Assembly: GCA_013365325.1 (NCBI GenBank)
Contig: JABVXV010000237.1
Span: 72,501 to 99,272, forward strand
From: Dipetalonema caudispina
Taxonomy: Eukaryota > Nematoda > Chromadorea > Rhabditida > Onchocercidae
DNA length: 26,772 bases
Direction: 5' to 3'
Shown here one piece after another: positions 11,901 to 20,640 of the stretch (the stretch's first letter is position 1; every line of letters begins with the position of its first letter). The notes under the pieces were generated by a model, which saw nothing but the letters and a program-made list of their open reading frames with translations, was not told where the DNA came from and ran no database searches. Both the position numbers and the translations under genes were made by a program.

Positions 11901-13439
11901 AACGCAGCAGAACGAAAGTGAATTGATATATGTGCGTCACACTTCTTATTGCTTCGTGGAAGTGTCACTGAAAATGGGTTCAGGTCGATTATCAAATACA
12001 ATAATTTGTTTAAAAAAAATTTGAACTATTTTATCAATGAAATTTTGTAAATAAAACAGTACAATATTACAAAATATTAATTAAATAACCGATAATTAAT
12101 TCCATTTAGAACGACGATTATTGGTTAGAGCAGATGCTTTGACACGATTGATGGCGGATCAAAGCAGGAGATATTTCGATCATATCGCATTTTCAATGTA
12201 TAACTTGTAAGTTACTAATTTTCCATCATCACTAGAATTTGTACACCGTAAAAGTAAGTGGTAAAAATTCACGTTTAAAAAGTTATTGATAGGAATCAAA
12301 TGACGTGAATTATATGTGAAATTCATTTTTTGTCTTTTAATCGATTTTATCATTTAAAAAAAATTGAAATTTTTGGTTGTTTGTAAAAGTAAATCATTTC
12401 AAAATACAATTGAAACTTTGAAATCATTGCATAATTTTTATGATTGGTACGGAAACACAATTTTGCACAGCATTCCGGAAATTCGGTAATATCACCGTTG
12501 GTGCTTGCTTTTGTCGTTCCTATAATTTAAATGCATCTGCATGCAATGATAATTCAAAGATGGCATTGATAGCAACAAGATTATTGTTTTGGTATAAAAG
12601 TCGTCATATTGTAATACTTTAATTTTTAAATAATTAAATTAAACTTACATCATTATTATCGTACATTCATTTCCAGTAGATTATGAGTTACATTCATAAC
12701 AGTACCAAGTTTAAATCATTCAATTATTCATTGTAATATGTTTCATATTATCAGATAAGAAATGAATTGATATTTGGAAAAAAACTAAAATTATCTGATA
12801 ATTATTGATTAGATTTTTTTTTTTTTGTTTGTTTAAATGAATGATAGAAATAAAAATAATTCTTTACAGTCACGTTTGTTAATTCGTCACCGTTTGAATT
12901 TATATGGAAAATTACGGTGTCAATATACTCCATTTTATGCAACCATTTTGATTGATTGTAAGTTTAATTTTTAGTTTCATTCATGTTTATGTATATTTAA
13001 AATTGATATGAAGAAATTCGAAATATGCAAATAAAATTTATTAATTTTATGATTATGAATAACAAGAGATAATAATGTTAAATTGAAAATTTTGATTTGA
13101 TAATATAGAATAATTATCACGAATTGCTATAATAAATCATAATGATATTCACAATATATCATTTGTTTTTCTTGTATTCTTTGAAAAAAATTATAACGAT
13201 TTCTTTTTACAGATAAAAGACGTAATTTTATTAGAAATACAAAATGTGTTAGAAATCAAATTGAATCATTTAAAAGCGAAAAAAGTCACAGATCGAAAAT
13301 ATTTGGTGAATGCTTTGTAACCTTTTACACTTTTTGCATTTCATTAATTATCATCTAACATTTTTAATTAAAATTTTCTGCTAGTTGACAGTAAATGGTT
13401 TAGCTTTTTAGTTATTCTTAATCTAATGATTATTCTCTT

Positions 13440-13475
<36 letters not shown>

Positions 13476-13861
13476 GATGCTAAAAAAAAAAATTTCAGTT
13501 GATAAATGGAAGAGAAATTAATTACATCCTTAACAAAATTACAATTCTAACATTAATATTTGTTGGTGTCCTCTTTTTTTTTTTTCTTTCTCTCTCTCTC
13601 TCTCTCTCTTTTGTTCTCTTTTTTGTTAAAAATTTCACAAAATGTTAATTTTTTTCAGATCAATCAATTTTTTGCGATTCAATGCCATTATTAACTGAAA
13701 GGATTAGATGTTTTAATTTAAAATGGGATGATGATGATGAGTTAGAACAGTCGCAAGAAAGTGATGTGATATGTTGTTGTAATCAGATGGATAAATGCGT
13801 CCAAATTTCATATCAAATTCGACGCTTAGTGTCATATTTATCGAAAACTGTCATATTTTAA
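5952..13861 (+). CDS. Secreted protein with six tandem three-finger-like Cys-rich modules (gene A)
   Basis: Nineteen exons by my reading: 5952-6101, 6728-6816, 6928-7108, 7289-7501, 7914-8099, 8526-8613, 9095-9182, 9557-9641, 9930-10059, 10516-10610, 10864-11068, 11159-11232, 11529-11693, 11857-11983, 12110-12206, 12471-12610, 12870-12957, 13213-13305, 13659-13861. The product is about 830 residues. Exon 1 gives a signal peptide (MWQLFHFEI, then SSLLLLLISIVSIL, cleavage likely after RCFA at about residue 30). Six Cys-rich modules follow. Their last finger reads CCIKC (153-157), CCC...C (291-301), CCC...CN (424-433), CSC...CD (557-569), CFC...CND, and finally CCC...C. This resembles the CC....CN end of Ly6 or activin-receptor ectodomains, so a secreted or surface role is likely; function is unknown. 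No transmembrane helix or kinase follows the last module. Splice phases agree at every junction except exon 15 to 16. The exon 5 donor (GTTGTT or GTTAGC three bases later) is weak. The tandem structure suggests internal duplication. Confidence 0.78.
6728..7501 (+). other. Gene A module 1 (exons 2-4)
   Basis: Exon 2 starts with a Gln/Glu-rich linker and introduces KCWRPEG. Exon 3 supplies KKCIYGIKITNGFDYF and a second Cys strand with LVGFDLCNYVEP. Exon 4 ends the module with FIDLFITCCIKCQHD. It is followed by a linker of about 55 residues rich in Ile, Tyr and Arg, which has one lone Cys (SICITEEYRE). Exon phases are 0/2, 2/0 and 0/0. The terminal motif CC-x-x-C differs from the CCC-x(n)-C of the other modules, so this is the most divergent unit. 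Confidence 0.6.
7733..7757. repeat. Poly-T run of ~25 in gene A intron 4
   Basis: An uninterrupted T run inside intron 4. It is far enough from the exon 5 acceptor (7913) that it is probably not its pyrimidine tract. Confidence 0.9.
7914..9641 (+). other. Gene A module 2 (exons 5-8)
   Basis: Exon 5 gives NNAVCFTYGEQKF and GDFCEMNY. Exon 6 gives TTESCKFG and the triple cysteine KYFCCCYYLFSKNC. Exons 7 and 8 form a charged linker with sequons NLT and NMT and one extra Cys (LACASG). The module is spread over 1.7 kb because the introns carry an (ATT)n tract and long T runs. If the exon 5 donor is not used, the frame runs on through a T tract into a hydrophobic tail and stops at 8139-8141; see the findings. 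Confidence 0.6.
8646..8742. repeat. Interrupted (ATT)n microsatellite in gene A intron 6
   Basis: About 100 bp of ATT/TTA triplets with scattered G and C interruptions. It gives a spurious Ile-rich plus-strand frame that should not be read as protein. Confidence 0.9.
9930..10610 (+). other. Gene A module 3 (exons 9-10), clearest three-finger-like unit
   Basis: Exon 9 starts with YCYMRVTSANII, then EYLCLQAG and RAFCSSAKG. Exon 10 gives YYDFCPFKTSD and the closing motif DIVCCCDHQHFCNYN (Cys 424-426 and 432, Asn 433). That closing pattern, paired cysteines then about five residues then Cys-Asn, is the hallmark of the last loop in Ly6/uPAR and TGF-beta receptor ectodomains. Exon phases are 0/1 and 1/0, so the two-exon cassette can be duplicated without shifting the frame. 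The fold is inferred from the motif, not shown. Confidence 0.65.
10864..11693 (+). other. Gene A module 4 (exons 11-13), partly duplicated upstream
   Basis: Exon 11 gives TTRLKCFYNDRYQYLF and NNDVCLLHYIDNETL with N-glycosylation sequons. Exon 12 gives FLKNNACIYMEVE. Exon 13 gives RSIDCFKKYF and the closing VKIFVCSCTL followed by GNHCD. Exon 12, intron 12 and the first half of exon 13 lie inside the 480-bp inverted repeat. I chose to splice exon 13 at TTT|GTTTGT (11693). Reading on instead stops four codons later at 11706-11708, but the splice joins exon 14 in frame and continues the same module pattern. Confidence 0.6.
11131..11610. repeat. Inverted repeat arm R, inside gene A
   Basis: Partner of 4703-5182: same length, opposite orientation, four differences. 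It starts in intron 11 and ends 82 bases into exon 13. Flanking sequence on both sides shows no similarity to the flanks of the other arm, so the boundaries are sharp. The arms are separated by about 5.9 kb that includes the gene A start and exons 1-11. Confidence 0.93.
11857..12610 (+). other. Gene A module 5 (exons 14-16), frame does not close
   Basis: Exon 14 gives SLTKCVKYEATG, YVRHTSYCFVEVSL and joins exon 15 (LLVRADALTRLMADQS) in frame. Exon 16 carries the closing motif TVGACFCRSYN then ASACND. Exon 15 ends in phase 2 at a strong GTAAGT donor (12207), while the only AG before exon 16 in its open frame (12469-12470) needs phase 1. The Cys expected just before exon 16 lies upstream of that AG (TQFCTAF). 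No credible microexon fills the gap. Either the gene is broken here, or the sequence has a one-base error, or the splicing is unusual. Confidence 0.5.
12870..13861 (+). other. Gene A module 6 and C-terminus (exons 17-19)
   Basis: Exon 17 gives NLYGKLRCQYTPFYAT. Exon 18 is basic (NTKCVRNQIESF) and is spliced at G|GTGAAT (13305), which joins exon 19 in frame. Exon 19 gives QSIFCDSM, ERIRCFNL, an acidic run of four Asp, then SDVICCCNQMDKC, and ends about 21 residues later. The closing Asn is missing after the last Cys (KCV). There is no hydrophobic C-terminal segment, so this form would be secreted rather than anchored. Confidence 0.6.
13436..13611. repeat. T/A homopolymer pair and (TC)n tract in gene A last intron
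   Basis: A long T run directly followed by a long A run (about 13440-13475) could form a perfect T/A hairpin. It is followed by a T run and then an (TC)n dinucleotide tract (about 13586-13610) some 50 bp before the acceptor of exon 19. Confidence 0.85.
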
Positions 13862-13937
13862 TTATTGTTTTTTTTTTTTTTTCTTTTTTATGAAATATAA
13901 CATGTTATGTTCCATAAAAAAAAAAAAAAGAAAAAAG

Positions 13938-14312
13938 TACTAATTTCTATGGCTATCTCAACTATACAACTATTATAGATAATCATATCATTTTATCTCA
14001 AAAAAATTTATCATTATCATTATTATTATTATATGAAATATATATAACATGTTATTTTAGATCAATCATTATTATTATTATTATCATTATTATCATTATT
14101 TTTTATCATTATCATCATTTTTTTAATCTTAAATCCTTTTTCATATTATTATGTCATAAAATTATATTATATTTCATGCATTCATCAGAAAATATTCCAT
14201 CATAATAAGAATATTTAGTAAAAAAAAAAAATTACCATTTCTATGATTATCTTAACTATATGACAATCAGAGATAATTATACCATTTCATATCAAAGAAA
14301 TTATTTGTATCA
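13938..14312. repeat. Diverged direct duplication, ~80 bp, with (ATT/ATC)n between
   Basis: The segment 13938-14018 (core AATTTCTATGGCTATCTCAA) is repeated at 14233-14312 (core CATTTCTATGATTATCTTAA), each preceded by a poly-A run. Between them lie triplet repeats and a second copy of TATGAAATAT...AACATGTTAT, seen at 13890 and again at 14032. Similarity is moderate, so the duplication is old. Confidence 0.6.
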
Positions 14313-15251
14313 TTTATATTCTGTTCAAATTTATCAATCATCTATTTTTCAATTATCAGTTACAGATATTATTAGTTAGCAAAACCGTTTTTCTCTTCTT
14401 TATTTGTTGACATCATCCGGAAAATATTAACAATTATTTTTTTAATTTAAATAATTAGCATTTAACGGTGATTAGTAGTTAATTGATATGAAGATTGAGA
14501 AAAACAAAAATCAAAATTTTATCCATCAAAAGATTTATTATAGTAATGATCTTTTAGTGGATAATATTAAATCAATTCTATTACAGTAATGTATATTCCC
14601 TAAATTAATTTAAACTGATCTTATTACTGGATTGTATCATACAAAGAATGAGTCTAATGAATTATTCCATCAACATTAGAATCAATCAATCATACATATT
14701 TTAACCATAAAAAATTTACAATCTAAACGATTTGTTAATTAATTAAATAGAATTGACTTAATATCTCTGTTATTCGATAAAAGGTTGAATTATTTGCGAT
14801 TTTTACGATATTTTAGTTGTGATTAATGTGTTAATACTATATGTTTTGTTAACAAAGTATATAATTTTTTTTTTTTTATTTTATTATTATTTAAGGAAAA
14901 AAAAATGAAAGAAAATTTAATTTAGAGAAAGAAAAATGAGCTTAAATTATTTTATGATTTACTTTATTACCAAAAACTGGTAAGCAATCTTTAGCACAAA
15001 AACTTATCAGCGATATGACCTTGTAAATGATATGACCTTGAAGTGATTTCTATAATTTGTCACCTCTTTCTCCTCATTTCGACATGATGTAACCTTGAGT
15101 TTACCTCAACTTCTACATCGTTAAGCAGGAATTTTATGCATTTATAAAGATTTATTACTCCTACATTTCGGCATATCGAAAAATTCTTGTCACCGTCATT
15201 TTCTTTTGATGTTAACAACAGCATATACTGATAATTCTTAATGAAATACCT

Positions 15252-15310
15252 TATCAGTATTAAACATAAACAATCACGTATCAGTATTAAACAATTATCA
15301 GTATTAAACA
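15252..15310. repeat. Three copies of TATCAGTATTAAACA
   Basis: Exact 15-mers at 15252-15266, 15279-15293 and 15296-15310, with CAATCAC spacers between or after them. A nearby direct repeat of GATATGACCTTG lies at about 15013-15044. These repeats lie under the start of a spurious minus-strand open frame. Confidence 0.85.
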
Positions 15311-16649
15311 ATCACAATACTACTACTAAATATCTTGGGTTTTTTTAATTTATCAACAAGATCGTTATGGTAATATTATCGAAATTACAAAATTTGATCA
15401 ATTATTTCAACTATTAGCAACGAATTTACACATTTTGTTATTTTCAGGATTTGTTGTAAAACTTTAGCAAATATATTCTATCAAATCTTGATAAATCTTA
15501 AGCTGTTAACATTATGATTATCCTTTAGCTATCAAATTTTTATAGAAACAAATAATCATACATTTAATTCTAAATAGATTAACTTGAAAGGTTAATATTT
15601 GACATTTAGTTATATTACTAATCACACTGCTGCATAATGACCCCGAAAATAATAAGCCTATAATTATAGAATGTCGTTTTGCATATTTATTGCATTAACG
15701 AGTGATTATCTTAGAATCAGTTTTGTTCAATGGTACTTTACGGAAATTACTTGACATCCTCATTCTTGCCCTTTCTTCCATTTTATATTACCACTTTCTT
15801 CATTTACTTTTCTTTTACATTCTTCGTCTTTCATGAAGACACTCATCTTTCTCATTTGATATCTGTTTAACCGGATTTTTAATCGGATTTTCCTAATTGC
15901 TATAATTATCCAAATTAAAATATCCGTAATAAATTACATGGAAAACGGTACATTCATAGAAGTAATTTTTGTTTCATACGGTATAATCTGATTAAGTTAC
16001 ATAACTTTGTTTCGAAGTGATACATTTATTTCAATTATTCAATCAGTTTTTTCTATTAAACATTGATCCGATCTAATATGAAAAACTTTAAGAAGTACAA
16101 AGACGGAAAAGAATTTAATGATAGTCATAACATTTTTAACAAAAATCTCTTTCTATTTCATTTCTATAGAACGGATCTTTTCATTTTCTCCTACTTTTTC
16201 CCAAAAGATTTGATCAATGATTAAAATGATAAATGATCAAGATGAAGTTAGTAATTTCGAAAATAACCAGTAATATCATTGTAGTTTGATGCAAAACTCA
16301 TGAAACAAATCAGTATCGGTTATTGTAATACGAATAATTCTGTTTCAGATTTTACAGTCATCAATTAATTTATTAGTAATAACTGAAACGTATGCATTCA
16401 TTCAATTCAAAATGTTACCTCTTTTATAATCATTTTTTTCCGTTTTCCATATGATAATTCAATTCTGTACCGTTTCCTGTTTGACAATTTAATTCCATAC
16501 TTAAACTGATGCTGTAATTACCCCTCAAATCGGTCAAATAATTTTGGCAAATAAAATAAGACTTTATTTATTTTTCCTAAAATTAAGGCTTACCATCCTT
16601 AAATTTTTTTTAAAATTTATCCTTCTTCCTTCTCCATATCATTTTTAAT

Positions 16650-16799
16650 TCACGGCGCTTTATTTGAAATCATTCGCTGCATGCATTCAGCTTTTAATTC
16701 CTCTCCGACTTTTCGAATTAGAATTAGTGAACGAAATTGAGTTGTAATTTGTTTGGTTCCGAAAAATTGCTTAAGAACCATCTCCGACAAGCAGATTGC
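16650..16799 (-). CDS. Candidate small exon or 43-residue protein
   Basis: On the minus strand a TATATTAG acceptor (AG at 16801-16800) opens a frame of exactly 50 codons to a TGA at 16652-16650. An ATG lies at 16781-16779. From that Met the product would begin MVLKQFFGTKQITTQFRSL and end MQRMISNKAP. Its composition (Gln, Arg, Glu, Cys, Gly, several Met) and local base content differ from the Lys/Ile/Phe noise around it. It could be a spliced-leader single-exon small protein, the last exon of a larger gene, or chance. I do not recognise it and found no convincing upstream exon. Confidence 0.3.
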   Translation of the reverse strand, partial: AICLSEMVLKQFFGTKQITTQFRSLILIRKVGEELKAECMQRMISNKAP

Positions 16800-18250
16800 C
16801 TAATATACTTAGCTTAAAATGCAAATAAACAAAAATGAAAGAGAAGAAATGAATCGAAAATTTGAAATCGAATAACTCAAATCGATCAATTCAATTGTAA
16901 TTTAATAGTTTTCTAGTCGAATTCATAACTTATACTTTTGAATTTATCGAATTCACAAAATTTTCCTCAATTCACTTCTTTGAAGGCAAAAAAATTTTCT
17001 AAATTTAAATCCTAAATTCAATTTACCATTTTTCGTCAGCAAAACTTTTCCCACGAGTTTAGACAGTGAGTAAATGAAAATTGAAAAAAAAAAAAAAAAG
17101 GAAGAGAAAATTGAAATGCATTAAAGGAAACAATTCCCATAAATGGAAAAAAAGATTGTGAGTGATAGTTTAATTGTTAATAAAAAATTGCTTCAATAAG
17201 GAAAAATGAAAAAGAAAAGCTTTTAAAAGCTTCCATTTTATCACATTTTTCTTTTTTTTTTTTTTTTTTGTTCTAAAATTTCAATTCAACAAATACTTAT
17301 GGAATAAGCACAATCCAATTTAAGAAATTTTAGCCTTATAATTTATTCTTCTTAGTCCCTCAGCTATCAAATTGTCAATGCTATGAGTTAATTCGTTTTC
17401 ATTTCAATATTCTATTGGAATTTTTCGAAAAAAAATTGTAATCATTTTGAAATTTCTAACAGCTAAGATTACATTCCATTCATTTCTTCAAATAAAATAA
17501 ACCAATAATATGAAAATAGCCTAGATTTTAGGCCTTTTCTCATTATTATTGCACACATTTCAAGTTTATCAAAATTCATAACAAAATTTTGTTTGCACCA
17601 ATATTTCTTGGTATTATTTCGTCGCTAAAAAATATTTTTTCACCAAGTAAGTTTATAAAAAAAAAAAAAAAAAAAGGAAAACTTTAACTAATAAATTTGT
17701 AAGAAAAGTTTAACCAAATAAATTTTATAAATGTGCTTAAATCAGAAGTGCGCAACTTTCTTTTTTTTTTCTCAATCTTTACCAAAATGTGATATTTTTT
17801 ATAATTTCACTAATAATTTAGTAAAAATTTTAATATTTTTGAGCTAATTTCAGAGATTGCAAACAATATTATACCTATCATTTAATAATATGCAACTGAA
17901 AGGAAATATTAATCAAAAAAGAACAAATCTGAAATTTTTATTTCAAAATATTATGCATAAAATCGAAAACAAGGTTAATTGTTAATCGTATTCGTCTTTT
18001 TATTTTTAATTTTTTAAAAATTAAATTTTTAAACGAATCATTTTGATTATTGCATTCTGCATTATCTCTAATTACATTAGCATTACTTATAGTAAGTATT
18101 ACATTTCTGCTTTTTATTATTAAAATGCTTGAAAAATAAGAAATGTCTTCTGTGAAATCAAAAATAAATTGTTATCTAAAATTCTGGCAAATGATTCATC
18201 TTCCTGATCTAATTAACTAATTAATATTAATAGTATGATTTTGGTTTCAG

Positions 18251-18349
18251 ATTATTATGAGGGAGATGAACTTTTCGATTATTAATAAACAATATGTAGA
18301 ATTAAGAATGCTAAAGGAGAGAAATGAAATGTTTGAAATAAGAGATTGA
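18251..18349 (+). CDS. Candidate terminal exon, unrecognised
   Basis: A GGTTTCAG acceptor (AG at 18249-18250) opens a phase-0 frame of 33 codons to TGA at 18347-18349, with an early ATG. It reads MREMNFSIINKQYVELRML and ends FEIRD. It is charged and helix-like. The upstream partner is unknown. A phase-1 reading of the same acceptor gives an acidic DYYEGDELFDY ending, so the frame is uncertain. Confidence 0.22.
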   Translation: MIMREMNFSIINKQYVELRMLKERNEMFEIRD

Positions 18350-18888
18350 GTAAGAGGAGAAGATTGCAGAAAGGTGACAATATCGTGAGAAGAAAAGATA
18401 GAAGTTAGGATATTGAATGACCATTTCTGAGGATCAGTATGAGATAGGATTAGGTTATAGTGAATTTTTTGATCAAATATAATGCTTAAAGAGACAATGA
18501 TTTGACAATTTAAAAATAAAATTAGTTAAATCGAAATTGTAATTAATTTGAAATTAAAATGTAATATCATGGACTTAAAACAATTGTTAAATTTTTCTGT
18601 CCTAAATGGCATACCTGAATTTTTTAACTTTTACTTTTCTAAGCAAATTGTAATGATGAAAAGAAAAAGGATTTTTTCAAAATGATACTAAATTTTAATT
18701 TCGAATTAGTCATATCAATTTTTCCTTCAAAAATTATCACATATGTAGTAGTAGCATGTTATATATGTTAGAAAATTGTTAGCATTAATTAATTTATTCA
18801 TCATCAAATTAATTAACTCTAGAAATTTTTGATTTCATATTTTGTTCATATCATAAATTTGATTCATTCAATCTTCAATTCATTTCAG

Positions 18889-19029
18889 ATATTGATCGCT
18901 TTTCATGCATTTTCAAATTTCATCAATGCAACTCATATGAATTTGCATGTTAGGGATCAAATGTGGTATGATTCGAGACGACGTAGTGCAGCTTACAATA
19001 TGCGATATCTGTATTTGGCACGCTTATAG
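18889..19029 (+). CDS. Candidate terminal exon ending in an Arg/Tyr-rich tail
   Basis: After a CATTTCAG acceptor (AG at 18887-18888), a phase-0 frame of 47 codons runs to TAG at 19027-19029. It starts ILIAFHAFSNFINATHM and continues VRDQMWYDSRRRSAAYNM before RYLYLARL. The Trp, Arg and His content is unusual for AT-rich noise. I found no matching upstream exon, so it may be the end of an unmodelled plus-strand gene or a decayed fragment. Confidence 0.3.
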   Translation: MLIAFHAFSNFINATHMNLHVRDQMWYDSRRRSAAYNMRYLYLARL

Positions 19030-20585
19030 ACCAAAAATGACCAGGCTCTAAATTATATTTGATAGTGTTAAAAGTCCAGAAAAGAGCCTATTAAGCATCG
19101 CTTTTGTAATAATTTTGAACTAATATTGCGAAAATTTCATTGTATCGGCCATATTTCATTAGTAGGAAAATCTGAGAAATTACCTTTAACTTAAGAATGA
19201 ACTTTAAACTGCTAGAAAAGTAATCTACGAATGATATTGCTGCCATGATTAAGAGGATCAGGCAAAAAGGATACTTTTACGACTCATCGAATCCATTATC
19301 ACTTTTCAACTTCTATCCAACTTCACAATATCCAAAACTTACTGAAATTTACTTGTTGAAATCAATAAAATACATTTCATTATGAATTGATGAAACTAAA
19401 GAAATTTAAATTTTAAATTTTTTAAGAAGACAGAAGAAATCAAAAGATTATATTTGAGCATATTCTTTGTACTAAGTCTTCCTACAACAAAAAAAAAAAA
19501 GGAATTTAAAACTATTCCTCTATCAGAGACATTAACATATTCGTCATATAATCATCTTTATTGTCTTTTGCATAGTTGTTGTAATGTAATCGATGTGTGA
19601 AAAAATTTCCCTCAATGTTGTATTGTATATTAGTGATATAATAAACCAAAGTTTGCATTCTTTTGTCTCTTTTTGCTTTTATTAAATTTAAAATAAACAA
19701 AAATGGAATATATTGTAGGATGAGTGGATCAAATAATTTATGTGAGATAAAATGATCGAATTCGAAAAATTGCTATACTTTTTAAAAAATACCAACAATT
19801 AGCAAAAGTTTATTAATTTCATTGAACAGAATTGAATTTGGTTCACACTAGAAATTCCACTAATATTTATGATCATTTTTTATTTAATTTGTTAATTTAC
19901 GAAACAATGATATAATTAAAACGGAACTATCTGTTAAATTATCCTTTATAAATACAAAAGAAAGAAAAAATTAGCAATTCAAACATTTGTTTTGTTATAG
20001 ATTTAATAAAAATATAATTTATCAAAGAATTAGCTAAGCTGAGAAAATCTTTCAATCAAATTTAAATTCGGGTGCTTTTTTTTTTTTTTCAGTCATTGCT
20101 TAAATTTTTTTTTTTTTTTTTTTTTTTTAGTAAATGTTTACAATTTGTTTATTCCTCTCATTCATTAAAAAAAAGTATACATGTTTGAAATTGAAATATA
20201 ATGCATGAGTTATGTATTTGTTGCATATTTCATTTCAAATATAGCCCAAAAATAGTCTTGAAAAAACAGCCATATTTCATTTCGAATTTTTTTCTAACAT
20301 CAATTTCAATTGATGATTAAAACTTTGCTCTGATCAATGGCTAAATTTTCAAAATTAACTTTCCGTTCAATAGTTCAAAATCGATAAAATTCTTTAAAGT
20401 TTACAAGAAAATTTTATTATAAATTTTCTTGTAAATTTTAGCAGCAAAATGAAATAATTTCATAATTATTATCACATTGATGATTATGATAGTATCATAT
20501 CAAAATTATGCTTATGCTATATTATTATCGAATGAGGGCTATAATAATAGTAGCTGAAATATTCAGAAAGTAAATTCAATTACAA

Positions 20586-20591
20586 TTTATT
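20586..20591 (-). terminator. Poly(A) signal of gene B
   Basis: AATAAA on the minus strand, about 50 bases after the gene B stop codon (20643-20641), with A-rich sequence between. Position and match fit a normal 3' end signal. Confidence 0.55.
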
Positions 20592-20640
20592 TCTCTTTGC
20601 TTTTTCAATTTCCTTTTCTTTTTTTTTTTTTTTTTTTCGT

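Larger units (their letters stand above)
13862..20640. other. Intergenic region between convergent genes A and B
   Basis: About 6.8 kb with no confident gene. It holds a diverged duplication near 13.9-14.3 kb, short tandem repeats near 15.25 kb and many A/T runs. Three weak exon candidates (16650-16799 minus, 18251-18349 plus, 18889-19029 plus) are listed separately. Other open frames, at 15060-15311 minus, 19512-19700 minus and 19245-19385 plus, are rich in Lys, Ile, Asn and Tyr and have no good splice or start context. No tRNA-like fold was recognised. Confidence 0.6.

Noticed and set aside
12440..12622. Separate 60-residue gene starting at 12440
   Set aside because: The second half is clearly gene A exon 16 with a GTAATA donor at 12611 that joins exon 17 in phase. 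The start region may belong to the unresolved junction instead.
15060..15311. 83-codon minus-strand frame
   Set aside because: Its start lies in the TATCAGTATTAAACA repeats. The middle part looks somewhat coding, but no consistent splice sites or family were found.
15760..15890. Minus-strand Lys/Glu-rich frame of about 40 codons
   Set aside because: The strand is purine-rich (AAG/GAA), which produces Lys/Glu frames by composition.
19245..19385. 46-codon plus-strand frame beginning MIKRIRQKGYFYDSS
   Set aside because: It looks mildly coding but has no splice acceptor or recognisable family; too short to call.
19512..19700. 62-codon minus-strand frame
   Set aside because: Lys/Asn/Tyr/Ile-rich, with no acceptor at its start and no recognised motif; expected by chance in this composition.
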